From the NCBI RefSeq assembly GCF_014208105.1, contig NZ_JACHMQ010000001.1, positions 3,472,001 to 3,536,000 of the forward strand: a stretch of DNA of 64,000 nucleotides, in the 5' to 3' direction. The position numbers and the translations under genes are program-made. The notes under the pieces were generated by a model. That model was not told the DNA's origin. It searched no databases and saw nothing but the letters and a program-made list of their open reading frames with translations. This DNA is from Actinomadura coerulea. GTDB taxonomy: Bacteria; Actinomycetota; Actinomycetes; Streptosporangiales; Streptosporangiaceae. Shown here in pieces: positions 16,825 to 29,459 of the stretch (position 1 is the first letter of the stretch; every line of letters begins with the position of its first letter).

Positions 16825-18743
16825 GAGCGCTCGTCGGAGGTGGCGGGCTCGTCGGCGTCGGCGGTGAGGCGGGCCACCGACTCGGTCACGTCGCGGGCCA
16901 GCGCCTGCGGCGTGAGGCCGATGTCGGCGAGGATCTGGCTCCGGGACGCGTGGTCGAGGAACTCCTGCGGGATGCCGAAGGTGCGCAGGGGCGCGTCGAC
17001 GCCGGCGTCGCGCAGCAGCCGGGCCACCGCGTCGCCGACGGCGCCGGTGCGGCCGTTGTCCTCGGCGACGGCGACGAGCGTGTGCTCGCGGGCGAGGTCG
17101 AGCAGCGCCGGGTCGAGCGGCTTCACCCAGCGGGGGTCGACGACGGTGACGCCGATGCCCTGCGCGGCGACCAGTTCCGCCGCCTCGACCGCGGTCGCCG
17201 CCATCGAACCGGCCGCGACCATGAGGACGCGGGTGCCGTTGGAGCCGTCGTGGCGGGCCAGCACGTCCATGCCGCCGGCCTTGCCGACCGCCTCGATGTC
17301 GGCGGCGGCCGGGCCCTTGGGATAGCGGATCGCGGTCGGGCCGTCGGAGACCGCCACGCACTCGCGCAGCAGCTCGCGGAGCCGGGCGCCGTCGCGCGGG
17401 ACGGCGATGCGCATGCCCGGGACGAGCTGCAGGATCGACATGTCCCACATGCCGTTGTGGCTGGCGCCGTCGTCGCCGGTCACGCCGGAGCGGTCCAGGG
17501 CGAAGGTGACGGGCTGGCGGTGCAGCGCCGTGTCCATCAGGACCTGGTCGAAGGCGCGGTTGAGGAACGTGGCGTACACGGCCACGACCGGGTGCATGCC
17601 GCCCATCGCGAGCCCGGTGGCGGAGGTGACGGCGTGCTGCTCGGCGATGCCGACGTCGAAGATGCGGTCGGGGAAGGCCTCGGCGAACGGCGCCAGCCCG
17701 ACCGGGTAGAGCATCGCGGCGGTGATGCCGACGACGTCGCGGCGCTCGCGCCCGATCGCCACCATCTCCTCGCCGAAGACCTTCGTCCAGGCGGGGCCGC
17801 CCTTGCCGGTGACGAACTTGCCGGTGGCGGGGTCGAACGCGCCGCCGCCGTGCATGCAGTCCTCGGTGTCGTTCTCGGCGGGGGCGTAGCCGCGGCCCTT
17901 GGTGGTGATGCAGTGCACGATCACCGGGCGGCCGAACCCGCGGGCGCGGCGCAGCGCCCGCTCCACGGCGTCCTCGTCGTGGCCGTCGATCGGGCCGACG
18001 TACTTCATGCCGAGGTCCTCGAACATGGCCTGCGGCTGCAGGACGTCCTTGAGGCCCTTCTTGATGCCGTGCAGGGCCTCGTAGGCGACGTTGCCGACCA
18101 CGGGCGCCCGCGGCACCGTCTTCTTGATCAGGTCGAGCGCGTTCTCGTAGCCCTGGGTGACGCGCAGGTCGGCCAGGTGCGAGGCGAGGCCGCCGATGGT
18201 CGGCGAGTAGGAGCGCCCGTTGTCGTTGACGACGATGATGACGGGGCGGTCGACGCCGGCGGCGATGTTGTTCAGCGCCTCCCAGCACATGCCGCCGGTC
18301 AGCGCGCCGTCGCCGACGACCGCGACGACGGCGCGGTCGTCCTCACCGCGCAGCTGGAAGGCCTTGGCGAACCCGTCTGCGTAGGACAGGGCCGTCGAGG
18401 CGTGCGAGTTCTCGATGATGTCGTGCTCGGACTCGGCGCGGCTCGGGTAGCCCGACAGGCCCCCGCGCTTGCGCAGCAGCTCGAAGTCGTGCCGTCCGGT
18501 GAGCATCTTGTGCACGTAGGCCTGGTGGCCCGTGTCGAAGAGGATCTTGTCGTGCGGCGAGTCGAAGACTCGGTGCAGCGCGATCGTCAGCTCGACGGCT
18601 CCCAGGTTGGGCCCCAGGTGCCCGCCGGTCCTGGAGACCGCCTGGACGAGGAACTCGCGGATCTCCTCCGCGAGCCGAGACAGCTGAGCGGCGTCCAGTC
18701 GCTTGAGGTCGCCGGGACCCGTGATCGACTCCAGCAAGCTCAC
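16821..18743 (-). CDS. dxs: 1-deoxy-D-xylulose-5-phosphate synthase
   Basis: A 640-residue thiamine-diphosphate transketolase-type enzyme. It condenses pyruvate and glyceraldehyde-3-phosphate, the first step of the MEP isoprenoid pathway. The N-terminal domain shows [15 protein letters not shown], the ThDP motif [15 protein letters not shown] and [13 protein letters not shown]; the middle domain has the catalytic Glu in [20 protein letters not shown] and [12 protein letters not shown]. The C-terminal transketolase domain runs from about 505. GTG 18743 ([13 protein letters not shown]) follows GGAGGA at 10 nt. It is divergent from idi, which processes the pathway's end products, and the window also holds a hopanoid operon that uses them. 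Confidence 0.96.
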   Translation of the reverse strand: MSLLESITGPGDLKRLDAAQLSRLAEEIREFLVQAVSRTGGHLGPNLGAVELTIALHRVFDSPHDKILFDTGHQAYVHKMLTGRHDFELLRKRGGLSGYPSRAESEHDIIENSHASTALSYADGFAKAFQLRGEDDRAVVAVVGDGALTGGMCWEALNNIAAGVDRPVIIVVNDNGRSYSPTIGGLASHLADLRVTQGYENALDLIKKTVPRAPVVGNVAYEALHGIKKGLKDVLQPQAMFEDLGMKYVGPIDGHDEDAVERALRRARGFGRPVIVHCITTKGRGYAPAENDTEDCMHGGGAFDPATGKFVTGKGGPAWTKVFGEEMVAIGRERRDVVGITAAMLYPVGLAPFAEAFPDRIFDVGIAEQHAVTSATGLAMGGMHPVVAVYATFLNRAFDQVLMDTALHRQPVTFALDRSGVTGDDGASHNGMWDMSILQLVPGMRIAVPRDGARLRELLRECVAVSDGPTAIRYPKGPAAADIEAVGKAGGMDVLARHDGSNGTRVLMVAAGSMAATAVEAAELVAAQGIGVTVVDPRWVKPLDPALLDLAREHTLVAVAEDNGRTGAVGDAVARLLRDAGVDAPLRTFGIPQEFLDHASRSQILADIGLTPQALARDVTESVARLTADADEPATSDERS

Positions 18744-18893
18744 TCGTTTCAACTCCTCCGTCGGGGATTCGGTCTCCCCTGGCTCGGGCCGTTCCGAGTT
18801 TAATCCCGGTTCGCCCGCGACGCGCCGCAGACCACCCGCCCGGGGGGTGTGAAAAGACTGACCCCGGTGCGAGGGATGAGGTAGGAAAAGAGC

Positions 18894-19472
18894 ATGGGCG
18901 TCGAAGAGATTGTGCTGCTCAACGCGGACGACGAGGCCGTCGGAACCGCGCCGAAGAGCGCCAGCCACCACAGAGACACGCCGTACCACCTGGCCTTCTC
19001 CTGCTATGTCGCGGACACGGAGGGTCGTGTTCTGATCACTCAGCGCGCCCTCGGCAAGCGCACGTTCCCCGGCGTCTGGACGGGCAGCTGCTGCGGCCAT
19101 CCGGGTCCCGGCGAGAAGCTGCGCGACGCCGTGCTCCGGCGATTGCACGACGAGCTGGACATCCAGGACGCAATGCTCACCCCGGTCCTGCCGCGGTTCC
19201 AGTACCGCGCCGTGGCCGAGGACGGGACGGTCGAGCACGAGCGCTGCCCGGTCGTGCGCGCCGTCGTCCCCGCGGGCGCGGCCGTCCACCCGAACCCCGA
19301 GGAGGTCGAGCGGGCCGAGTGGTGGACGTGGGAGCGCTGCCTGGAGCTGACCGGAAGGCCGGAGTCCTCTCCCTGGTACCGGCTCCAGCTGGCCGAACTG
19401 GCGCCGCTCGGCACGCCGCTGGACTGGCCGGACACGGGCCGGGCCGGCCTGCCGCCCGCCCTCGGCTGGTAG
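18894..19472 (+). CDS. idi: Isopentenyl-diphosphate delta-isomerase, type I
   Basis: A 192-residue Nudix-fold enzyme that interconverts IPP and DMAPP. The metal-binding histidines are in [17 protein letters not shown]. The catalytic cysteine lies in [15 protein letters not shown], and the glutamate and second cysteine region in [12 protein letters not shown] 18894 follows GTAGGAAAAG. It is divergent from dxs over a 150-nt gap that must contain both promoters. Length is typical for actinobacterial type I enzymes. Confidence 0.95.
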   Translation: MGVEEIVLLNADDEAVGTAPKSASHHRDTPYHLAFSCYVADTEGRVLITQRALGKRTFPGVWTGSCCGHPGPGEKLRDAVLRRLHDELDIQDAMLTPVLPRFQYRAVAEDGTVEHERCPVVRAVVPAGAAVHPNPEEVERAEWWTWERCLELTGRPESSPWYRLQLAELAPLGTPLDWPDTGRAGLPPALGW

Positions 19473-19625
19473 CCCCGGGAGGCCGCGTCCCCGGCCGCGC
19501 CCGCCGGGGCGCGGGCCGGGAGCGTGTGGCGCGCATCACTGAAAGATCACTATTCGGCGTCCGGTGTTGACCGTCCGTCCGTCCAAGCAGACGCTTGTTT
19601 TTCGGTGCAACCGAAGGGACGGACG

Positions 19626-20930
19626 ATGCGAGTACGTGCTCCCCGGCGCCGCTGGACGGCGGTCGCGGCCGTGGCGATGACGGCCGCCCTCGGCGCGTCG
19701 GCCTGCGGCGGCAGCGGCGACAAGGGCTCCAACGACACATCCCAGGTCGAGGTCTTCTCCTGGTGGACCGGTCCGGGCGAGGCGGACGGGCTCGCCGCGA
19801 TGAAGGCCGACTTCGAGAAGAAGAACTCCGGCACCAAGTTCGTCAACGCGGCCATCGCCGGCGGGTCCGGCACCCAGGCCCAGGCCGTGCTGGCGAGCCG
19901 CCTGCAGAACCGCAAGCCGCCGGACTCCTTCCAGGGCCACGCGGGCGCCGAGCTGCTCGACTACATCAAGGCCGGGCAGATCGAGCCGCTGGACTCCTTC
20001 TACGACGAGAACAACCTGAAGTCGGCCTACCCCCAGCAGCTCCTCGACCAGATCAGCTACAAGGGCAAGATCTACTCGGTGCCGGTGAACATCCACCGGT
20101 CGAACATGCTCTGGTACAACCCGGGCATCCTCAAGGAGGCGGGGATCTCGGGGCCGCCCGCGACGATCGCCGACTTCATCACCGCGCTGAAGGCCGTCAA
20201 GGACAGGACGAAGAAGGTCCCGCTGTCGCTCGGCGCGCAGTGGACGGCCGACCACCTGCTGGAGAACGTCCTGCTGGGCGACCTCGGCACCGACGCCTAC
20301 AACGCGCTGTGGAAGCCGGGCGCCGACTGGGGCAGCCCGGCCGTCACCAAGGCGCTCACCGACTACGCCGAGATCATGAAGTACACGACGCTGGAGGCCG
20401 CGTCCACCGACTGGCAGGGCGCCGCGAAGGCCGTCGTGGACGGCAAGGCCGCGTTCAACATCATGGGCGACTGGGCGTACGGGTACTTCGTCGGCAGCGC
20501 CCCCAACGGGCTCGGCAAGAAGCTCGACACCGACTTCAAGTACGCGGCCTCCCCCGGCACCGACGGCACCTACATGTGGCTGTCGGACAGCTTCACGCTC
20601 CCCAAGGGCGCACCCCACCGCGGCGGCGCCCTCGCATGGCTGAAGGAGGTGTCCAGCAAGGAGGGGCAGGACCTCTTCAACCCCAAGAAGGGCTCCATCC
20701 CCGCCCGTAAGGACGCCGACAAGAGCCTCTACAAGGGCTACCTCCAGTACGCGTTCGAGCAGTGGAACAAGCCGGGCGTCAAGCTGGCTGGCTCGTTCTG
20801 GCACGGCGTCAACGCCAGCAAGAAGCAGCACACCGACATCGACACGGCGGTGGGCCTCTTCCTGCAGAACAAGGACGTCGCCAAGCTGCAGCAGGGGCTG
20901 GTGAGCGCGGCCGAGAACAGCGGCCAGTGA
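19626..20930 (+). CDS. ABC sugar transporter, extracellular solute-binding lipoprotein
   Basis: A 434-residue family 1 solute-binding protein. The N-terminus has a basic stretch, a hydrophobic core and a lipobox (GASAC, cysteine about residue 27), so it should be lipid-anchored outside the membrane. The mature domain starts VEVFSWWTGPGEADG, typical of sugar-oligomer binders, and includes YSVPVNIHRSNMLWYNP. Two permease genes follow with 4-nt overlaps. No ATPase gene is present, as in Streptomyces systems that share the MsiK ATPase. The sugar is unknown; a glucose/mannose-type system is possible. Confidence 0.9.
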   Translation: MRVRAPRRRWTAVAAVAMTAALGASACGGSGDKGSNDTSQVEVFSWWTGPGEADGLAAMKADFEKKNSGTKFVNAAIAGGSGTQAQAVLASRLQNRKPPDSFQGHAGAELLDYIKAGQIEPLDSFYDENNLKSAYPQQLLDQISYKGKIYSVPVNIHRSNMLWYNPGILKEAGISGPPATIADFITALKAVKDRTKKVPLSLGAQWTADHLLENVLLGDLGTDAYNALWKPGADWGSPAVTKALTDYAEIMKYTTLEAASTDWQGAAKAVVDGKAAFNIMGDWAYGYFVGSAPNGLGKKLDTDFKYAASPGTDGTYMWLSDSFTLPKGAPHRGGALAWLKEVSSKEGQDLFNPKKGSIPARKDADKSLYKGYLQYAFEQWNKPGVKLAGSFWHGVNASKKQHTDIDTAVGLFLQNKDVAKLQQGLVSAAENSGQ

Positions 20931-21835
20931 GGTCCTCCGGTTCCAGGTGGGCCCGTAGCCGAAGGTGGCTCCCCGGGCTGCTGCTGGTCTCGCCGTCCAT
21001 CGTCGCGATCGGCCTGTTCGTCTACGGGCTCATCTTCTGGAACACGCGGGTCGCGGTCAGCGGCAAGCACGACGAGGTCACCGAGTACGGGTTCGACAAG
21101 GGCAGGAACTTCGTCGACCTGTGGGACCAGCCCAGCTGGCCCGGCGCGGTGAAGCACGCGCTGCTGTTCACGGCGGTCTTCGTCGTCGGCGCGCTGGTCC
21201 TCGGCGCGTTCCTGGCGTTCCTCATGGACAAGGGCATCAGGGGCGAGGCGTCCTTCCGCGTCGTCTACCTGTTCCCCATGGCGGTGTCGTTCATCGCCAG
21301 CGGCGTCGTGTGGCGCTGGCTGATGAACCCGGCGCCGCCGGAGCGCGCGGTCGGCCTCAACCAGCTGTTCGGCGAGCTGCACCTCGGGGCGCTGGCGAAC
21401 AGCTGGTGGCAGGACCCCGACTGGGGCATGGCGGCCATGGCGCTGCCCGCGATCTGGCAGATGTCCGGGTACGTGATGGCGCTGTACCTCGCCGGCTTCC
21501 GCGGCGTCCCGGGGGAACTGCGGGAGGCGGCGCGGGTGGACGGCGCGTCCGAGTGGAAGGTGTACCGGTACGTGGTGTTCCCGCAGCTCCGCCCGGTGAC
21601 GCTGTCCGCGTTGATCATCCTCGGGCACATCTCGCTGAAGGTGTTCGACCTGATCATGGCGATCGCGGGCAAGCAGATCATCACCTATGTCCCGGCCGTG
21701 GCCGCCTATGTCGAGATCTTCGACCGGCACGACCCGGCGAACGGCGCCACGATCGCCACCTACCTGCTGGTCGCGGTGGCCGTGCTGGTGATCCCCTACC
21801 TGGTCTGGTCGGTGCGGACGGAGCGGACGCGATGA
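20927..21835 (+). CDS. ABC sugar transporter permease, MalF-type
   Basis: A 302-residue inner-membrane subunit with six predicted helices. The EAA loop that contacts the ATPase is visible as ELREAARVDGASEWKVYRYV. GTG 20927 overlaps the stop of the binding-protein gene, and its own stop overlaps the ATG of the second permease. It forms the membrane channel together with that second permease. Confidence 0.9.
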   Translation: MRSSGSRWARSRRWLPGLLLVSPSIVAIGLFVYGLIFWNTRVAVSGKHDEVTEYGFDKGRNFVDLWDQPSWPGAVKHALLFTAVFVVGALVLGAFLAFLMDKGIRGEASFRVVYLFPMAVSFIASGVVWRWLMNPAPPERAVGLNQLFGELHLGALANSWWQDPDWGMAAMALPAIWQMSGYVMALYLAGFRGVPGELREAARVDGASEWKVYRYVVFPQLRPVTLSALIILGHISLKVFDLIMAIAGKQIITYVPAVAAYVEIFDRHDPANGATIATYLLVAVAVLVIPYLVWSVRTERTR

Positions 21836-22737
21836 CGCGCGTGGAGGCGTCCCCGGCACCGCGGCGGCGCCGGCCGGCGGGCGGGCGGCGCGGCACGACG
21901 GCGGAGCCGGGCAGGCCGGGCGGCACCTGGCAGGCCGTCAGGCTGGTCGTCCTGCTGGCGTTCGTCCTGCTCTTCCTGATCCCCGTGTACGTGCTGGTGG
22001 TCACGAGCTTCAAGCCGCTGGACGAGGCCGACCCGAGCAGCGCGTGGAACCTGCCGGGCCAGTGGAGCACGTCCGGCTGGAGCTCGGCGTGGGACGCGCT
22101 GCGGCCCGGCCTGGCGAACAGCGTCAAGATCGCCGTCTCGGGGTCGCTGATCTCGGCGGTGCTCGGCTCGCTGAACGGCTACGTGCTGTCCAAGTGGCGG
22201 TTCCCGGGCGCGGACGTGGTCTTCACGCTGTTCCTCTTCGGCATGTTCATCCCGTACCAGGCGGTGATGATCCCGCTGGCCGGCCTGCTCACCGACATGG
22301 AGCTGGCGGGCACGATCCGCGGCCTCGTCCTCGCGCACGTCGTGTACGGCATTCCGATCTGCACGCTGATCTTCCGGAACTACTACGTGACCATTCCGGA
22401 CGAGCTGATCGAGGCGGCCCGCGTCGACGGCGCAGGAATGCTCCGCACCTACTGGTCGGTCGTGCTGCCGGTGTCGGCGCCGGCGTTCGCGGTGACGCTG
22501 ATCTGGCAGTTCACCTCGATGTGGAACGACTTCCTGTTCGCGGTGTTCCTCGGCGCCCCCGACAGCTGGCCGGTCACGGTGATGCTGAACAACACCGCCG
22601 GTTCGGGGGCGGTGGCCGTCCAGTACAACCAGCAGATGGCCGAGGCGCTCCTCGCGTCCCTGCCGACCCTTCTCGTCTACCTGCTCCTCGGACGGTTCTT
22701 CATGCGCGGCCTCATGGCGGGCGCGTTGAAGGGCTGA
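21832..22737 (+). CDS. ABC sugar transporter permease, MalG-type
   Basis: A 301-residue second channel subunit. A basic, disordered N-terminus of about 35 residues precedes the first helix (VLLAFVLLFLIPVYVLVVTS). The EAA motif is ELIEAARVDGAGMLRTYWSV. It ends with GRFFMRGLMAGALKG, the usual tail of this family. ATG 21832 is coupled to the preceding permease. A nested hairpin follows 44 nt after the stop. Confidence 0.9.
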   Translation: MTRVEASPAPRRRRPAGGRRGTTAEPGRPGGTWQAVRLVVLLAFVLLFLIPVYVLVVTSFKPLDEADPSSAWNLPGQWSTSGWSSAWDALRPGLANSVKIAVSGSLISAVLGSLNGYVLSKWRFPGADVVFTLFLFGMFIPYQAVMIPLAGLLTDMELAGTIRGLVLAHVVYGIPICTLIFRNYYVTIPDELIEAARVDGAGMLRTYWSVVLPVSAPAFAVTLIWQFTSMWNDFLFAVFLGAPDSWPVTVMLNNTAGSGAVAVQYNQQMAEALLASLPTLLVYLLLGRFFMRGLMAGALKG

Positions 22738-22780
22738 GAATCGCACGCGTACGTCAACCGCATATCGGCCTCAGGCGTCA

Positions 22781-22820
22781 CATGGGTGATCAAGCACCCC
22801 TTGGGTGCTAAAAACCCATG
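22781..22820 (+). terminator. Nested hairpin after the sugar transporter operon
   Basis: CATGGGT (22781-22787) pairs with ACCCATG (22814-22820), enclosing AGCACCC (22793-22799) paired with GGGTGCT (22803-22809) over a CTT loop. It lies 44 nt after the last permease gene. There is no T-run on the plus strand, so it may be an actinomycete-type terminator or a structured regulatory element. Confidence 0.5.
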
Positions 22821-22976
22821 ACGGACAACGACCCATTCGCCTCGTACGTTGGCAATTCCTGCGGGATGCGCCTAGCCTCTCGGGCATCGTCGCGCGACAC
22901 CCGGCGTCCACCGCCGGGCGTCCCGGCGATCCCGGGGGCGGACGGACGGAACGGGGCGGACAACGGAGGTGACCGC

Positions 22977-23414
22977 GTGCAGGCGATGAGTGTTCAGCAG
23001 CCCTGGGCGTTCGCGATCGCGCGTGGTGGCAAGAGCGTGGCGAACCAGAGCTTCCCGACCGCCTACCGCGGCCCGCTCCTCATCCACGCCTCGATGCGCG
23101 TCGACCTGAAGGCGTGCGACTCCCCGCTGGTCCAGGCGGCCGGCTGGGACCCCCGCGACCCGCTCGCCACGATCGGCGCCGTCATCGCGGTCGCCGAACT
23201 CGACGACGTGTGCTCCGCCGCCGTCCGCGGCGCCTCCTGCGAATGCGGCCCCTGGGCCGACTCGGCCTCCCACCACTGGCTCCTGTCCGGCATCCGGGCC
23301 CTCCCCCGCCCCATCGTGGCCCTGGGCCGCACCGACCTGTGGCAGCCCACCCCCACCCTCCTCAAAGAGGTGGAGACGATGTTCGCCACCGCCGCCCTCC
23401 ACAACGCCAACTGA
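22977..23414 (+). CDS. ASCH-like domain protein
   Basis: A 145-residue protein whose start (MSVQQPWAFAIARGGKSVAN) matches the ASCH/PUA-like fold pattern seen in putative RNA-binding proteins. It continues with RGPLLIHASMRVDL and IGAVIAVAELDDV. GTG 22977 is chosen because GGAGGTGA (22965-22972) directly precedes it; ATG 22986 is also in frame. No membrane segment or signal is present. The role of the family in bacteria is poorly defined; RNA or modified-nucleotide recognition is suggested by fold only. Confidence 0.65.
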   Translation: MQAMSVQQPWAFAIARGGKSVANQSFPTAYRGPLLIHASMRVDLKACDSPLVQAAGWDPRDPLATIGAVIAVAELDDVCSAAVRGASCECGPWADSASHHWLLSGIRALPRPIVALGRTDLWQPTPTLLKEVETMFATAALHNAN

Positions 23415-23506
23415 GCGTAAAGAAACCACTACGCTAGGTCCCGCAAGTCGGGCGGGGTGACGCAGTCCCTGCATGGATTCGGCACGCCACCAGCGGGAGC
23501 GGAAAC

Positions 23507-24115
23507 GTGAGCGTCGCGCACGATCATGGTGGGTTCGGCCCGTACACGGCGGAGGACCTGCACGCCCGCGAGGACGAAGGCCGCGGCCTTGAACTCGAAG
23601 ACGGGTGGCTGATCGAGTTGTCTCGGAGCGCGCCTCACAATTGGGCCGCCAGGCAAGTGCAGGACATCCTCCAGGAGGCGGCGACGGACGCGAAGGCCTC
23701 GGTCTTCATCGCCGGTGGAGGCGACTGGGAGATCAGCACATCGGCGGGCATTCGCAAGCCGGACGTGTTCGTGGTGCCGAAGAGCGTGGCCCGTGCCTCG
23801 ATCATCGACCGCAACCCCGTCGTGATTCCGGGCATCGAGGTCCTGCTCGCCGTCGAGGTCGTGTCCCCAGGCAGCGGCAGCGAACGCGCCGACCGCGTGC
23901 GCAAGCTCAAGGAGTACGCGACCCTCGGCATTCCTCAGTACTGGCTCGCCGAGTTCGCTCCCGGCCCCAAGGTCCAGATCTTCGCTCTGGACGACGCGGC
24001 TTCCGCCTACCGCCTGGTCCAGACAGTTGACGCCGGGAACGTGGTGGACGCGACGGTGGAGGCGGACACCACCATCACCGTGCGGTTCGACCCGCGGATG
24101 CTCACGGAGTTCTGA
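23507..24115 (+). CDS. Uma2-family (DUF820) endonuclease-fold protein
   Basis: A 202-residue protein with the restriction-endonuclease-like Uma2 fold. Visible are YTAEDLHAREDEGRGLELEDGWLIELS, the PD motif in GIRKPDVFVVP, and the E...K pair in LLAVEVVSPGSGSERADRVRKLKEYATLGIPQYWL. These families are very abundant in actinomycetes and cyanobacteria, and their targets are unknown. GTG 23507 follows a purine-rich GGGAGCGGAAAC. The 3' end overlaps the convergent mug gene by 14 nt. Confidence 0.85.
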   Translation: MSVAHDHGGFGPYTAEDLHAREDEGRGLELEDGWLIELSRSAPHNWAARQVQDILQEAATDAKASVFIAGGGDWEISTSAGIRKPDVFVVPKSVARASIIDRNPVVIPGIEVLLAVEVVSPGSGSERADRVRKLKEYATLGIPQYWLAEFAPGPKVQIFALDDAASAYRLVQTVDAGNVVDATVEADTTITVRFDPRMLTEF

Positions 24116-24665
24116 GGGCCTCGGCGGCTTCGCGGAGGCGGGCGAACTCGGCGGCGATCCTCTCCAGGGGCCAGCTCGCGTTGAGGCCGCTCGGGTTGGG
24201 CAGGACCCACAGGCGCGCGGGGCCGAAGTCCTCGTCCTGCGGGCCGATCCGCGTCTTGGGGCGGGCGAAGGCGGTGCGGTAGGCGGTGACGCCGGCGACG
24301 GCCAGGTAGGCCGGGCGGTGGCGTTCGACGAGGGCGGCCAGGCGGCGCCCGCCCTCGCGGAGCTCGGCGTCGGTCAGCTCGTCGGCGCGGGCGGTCGTGC
24401 GCGGCGCCAGGTTGGTGATGCCGAGGCCGTAGCCGGGCAGGAGGTCCTGCTCGGACGGGTGCAGCCGGCGGTCGGTGAAGCCCGACAGGTGCAGGGCGGG
24501 CCAGAAGCGGTTGCCGGGACGGGCGAAGTGGCGGCCGGTCGCCCCCGAGTACAGGCCCGGGTTGATGCCGCAGAACAGGACGCGGAGCGTCCCGGGGGCC
24601 TCGGGGAGGATGTCGGGGATCACGCGGTCGCGGGCGGCCTCCAGGTCGGCCTTGGTGGGGCGCAT
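24102..24665 (-). CDS. mug: Mismatch-specific uracil/thymine DNA glycosylase
   Basis: A 187-residue enzyme of the Mug/TDG branch of the uracil-DNA glycosylases that removes uracil or thymine mispaired with G. The active-site motif is CGINPGLYSGATGRHFARPG (with the catalytic Asn of INPG), and the second motif NPSGLNA inserts into the helix. Length and motifs are normal. ATG 24665 overlaps the stop of the upstream TauE/SafE gene by one base (TGATG), so they form an operon. Confidence 0.92.
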   Translation of the reverse strand: MRPTKADLEAARDRVIPDILPEAPGTLRVLFCGINPGLYSGATGRHFARPGNRFWPALHLSGFTDRRLHPSEQDLLPGYGLGITNLAPRTTARADELTDAELREGGRRLAALVERHRPAYLAVAGVTAYRTAFARPKTRIGPQDEDFGPARLWVLPNPSGLNASWPLERIAAEFARLREAAEALRTP

Positions 24666-25384
24666 CAGAACAGGTTACGGACGATGAGCGCCGCCGCGGA
24701 CGTCCCGACGACGACGAGGAGCGCGACGCGCAGGCGCCCGGCGTCCAGGTAGCGGCGCAGCGGCCCGGCGGCGAGGAACCCGGCGAACACGAACGGAACG
24801 AGCTCCGCGCCCGCGACGATCTGCCGGGCCGGGAGGCGCCCGGCGGCGGCGAGGGTGAGCAGCGACAGCAGGGCGCCGGCGATGAAGAACACCGCGAGGG
24901 TCGCGCGGACGCGGGGGCCGCTCTCGCGCTGGTAGAGCAGCGCGATCGGCGGGCCGCCGATGCCGGACGCGGTGCCGGTCGTGCCGGAGATGACGCCGGC
25001 GGTGGCGAGCGTGCGGCGGTTGCGGGGCAGGTCCGCGGACCAGGTGGTGAGGGCGAGCGCGGCGAGGACGACCACGCCGATCACGACGCCGAGGACGCGG
25101 TCCGGCGCGGCGGCCACCAGCCACACGCCGACCGGCGTGCCGGCGAGGCGGCCGCCGAACGCCCAGCCGAGGCCGCGCAGGTCGGCGTGCCGCAGTTCCT
25201 GGGCGAGCGTCGCGAACGGCAGGACGAGCGCGATGACGAGGATCGCGCCCGGCATCAGGGACGGGTACAGCATCGTCACGATCGGTGTCGCGACCAGCCC
25301 GACGCCGAGGCCGACGCTGCCCTGCACGATCGCGCCGGCGAGCGCGGCAAGGCCCCCGATCAGGACGAAATCGACAGGTGGCAC
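24665..25384 (-). CDS. TauE/SafE-family anion exporter
   Basis: A 239-residue membrane protein with about eight hydrophobic segments and internal duplication. The first half reads LAGAIVQGSVGLGVGLVATPIV and the second GVISGTTGTASGIGGPPIALLY, the paired family signatures. Members export sulfite, sulfoacetate or other organosulfur anions. It is translationally coupled to mug with no obvious functional link. Confidence 0.85.
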   Translation of the reverse strand: MPPVDFVLIGGLAALAGAIVQGSVGLGVGLVATPIVTMLYPSLMPGAILVIALVLPFATLAQELRHADLRGLGWAFGGRLAGTPVGVWLVAAAPDRVLGVVIGVVVLAALALTTWSADLPRNRRTLATAGVISGTTGTASGIGGPPIALLYQRESGPRVRATLAVFFIAGALLSLLTLAAAGRLPARQIVAGAELVPFVFAGFLAAGPLRRYLDAGRLRVALLVVVGTSAAALIVRNLF

Positions 25385-25423
25385 GCCGAGGGAGCCTACC
25401 GCTCGGTCAGTCCGACGCCGCGG

Positions 25424-26353
25424 TCAGGCCGACGCCGCGGTCAGGCGGTCGAGTTGGCCGACGGTCAGGGTCGTGCGGGCGGCCCGCACGAGCGGTGGGA
25501 GCTGCTCCAGGGTCCGGGCGCTGGCGATGGGCGCGGCGACGGTCGGCTGTGCGGCGAGCCAGGCGAGGGCGACGGTCGCGACCGGGACGTCCTGCTCCTC
25601 GGCGACGATGTCCAGCGCCGCCAGGACGGCGCGCCCGCGCTCGGTCTCCAGGTGCCGCGCCGCACCTCCGGCGCGTGCGCTGTCGACCGTGGAGCCGGGA
25701 CGGTACTTGCCGGTGAGGAAGCCGGACGCGAGCCCGTAGTACGGGACGGCGGCGAGCCCGTACTTCTCCGCAAGGTCGCGGCGCGGTCCCTCGTAGGAGT
25801 CGCGGGAGACGAGGTTGTACTCGGGCTGAATGGCGACGTACCGGGCCGTCCCTTCGCGCTCGCCGAACTCCAGGGACGCCCGGAGCCGGTCGAGCTCGAT
25901 GTTCGACACCCCGATCTGGCGGACCTTGCCCGCGGCGACCAGCCCGTCCAGCGTCGTCATGATCTCCTCGACGGGCACCGACGGGTCGTCGAAGTGGGTG
26001 AAGTACAGGTCGATGCGGTCGGTCCGCAGCCGCCGCAGCGAGTCGTCCACGGCCGCCCTCATCGTCGCCGCGGCGAGCCCCGGGTGCTCGGGGTGGCGGC
26101 CGCCCTTGGTCGCGATCACGAGGTCGTCGCGGTTGCCGCGCGACTCCGCCCACTCCCCGATGATCGACTCGGACTCGCCTCCGCGGTTGCCCTCCACCCA
26201 CGCCGAGTAGGAGTCGGCGGTGTCGAGGAAGTTGCCGCCGGCCTCGGCGTAGGCGTCGAGGATCTCGAACGAGCGCTCCCGGTCCGCGGTCCAGCCGAAG
26301 ACGTTGCCGCCCAGGCAGAGCGGGAAGACGTCCAGTTCACCGATCTTGTGCAT
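25424..26353 (-). CDS. Aldo/keto reductase
   Basis: A 309-residue NADPH-dependent TIM-barrel oxidoreductase. Catalytic residues fit the family: Asp in FLDTADSYSAW with the adjacent Tyr, Lys in LVIATKGG, and His in YFTHFDDP. IGVSNIELDRL and the late ASARTLEQL cofactor region are present. ATG 26353 gives MHKIGELDVFPLCLGG. The stop region contains a short tandem repeat of about 17 bp (GTCAGGCCGACGCCGCG, near 25409-25441) that encodes LTAASA in one frame; a slippage event may have moved the stop slightly. The substrate is unknown. Confidence 0.88.
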   Translation of the reverse strand: MHKIGELDVFPLCLGGNVFGWTADRERSFEILDAYAEAGGNFLDTADSYSAWVEGNRGGESESIIGEWAESRGNRDDLVIATKGGRHPEHPGLAAATMRAAVDDSLRRLRTDRIDLYFTHFDDPSVPVEEIMTTLDGLVAAGKVRQIGVSNIELDRLRASLEFGEREGTARYVAIQPEYNLVSRDSYEGPRRDLAEKYGLAAVPYYGLASGFLTGKYRPGSTVDSARAGGAARHLETERGRAVLAALDIVAEEQDVPVATVALAWLAAQPTVAAPIASARTLEQLPPLVRAARTTLTVGQLDRLTAASA

Positions 26354-26447
26354 GGCTTCCTTCTCGTAGATCACGGCAGGGGGGTTTGCGGGACCACTAC
26401 CCCGCGCCGGCCGCGCTAGCCGCGGACCTGGGCGGTGAGCGCGCGGG

Positions 26448-26484
26448 AACGGGCCGCCTCCCCGGTTCGGGGAGGCGGCCCGTT
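26448..26484 (-). terminator. Strong hairpin terminator for acnA
   Basis: A perfect 17-bp stem, AACGGGCCGCCTCCCCG (26448-26464) with CGGGGAGGCGGCCCGTT (26468-26484), closes a 3-nt loop 12 nt after the acnA stop on the minus strand. It can serve both strands. Confidence 0.8.
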
Positions 26485-26496
26485 TCGGCGTGCGGA

Positions 26497-29265
<2,769 letters not shown>

Positions 29266-29459
29266 GGACTCCTCCTCCGTCGCCACCGCGCGTCCGGTCC
29301 GGGACATGAGCGCGCGGCGCTGGGTTGATCTTCAGTAAGGCCCGTCCCCGAGGCCGACGCGGGACGGCGCGCGGCGGGACGGGAGCTTCGTCTCCCTTGA
29401 TCCTGCCTTAGTCGGACTCCTGACCGGGAATCAGGGCCGCCTAACTTCCGCCGCTTTTC

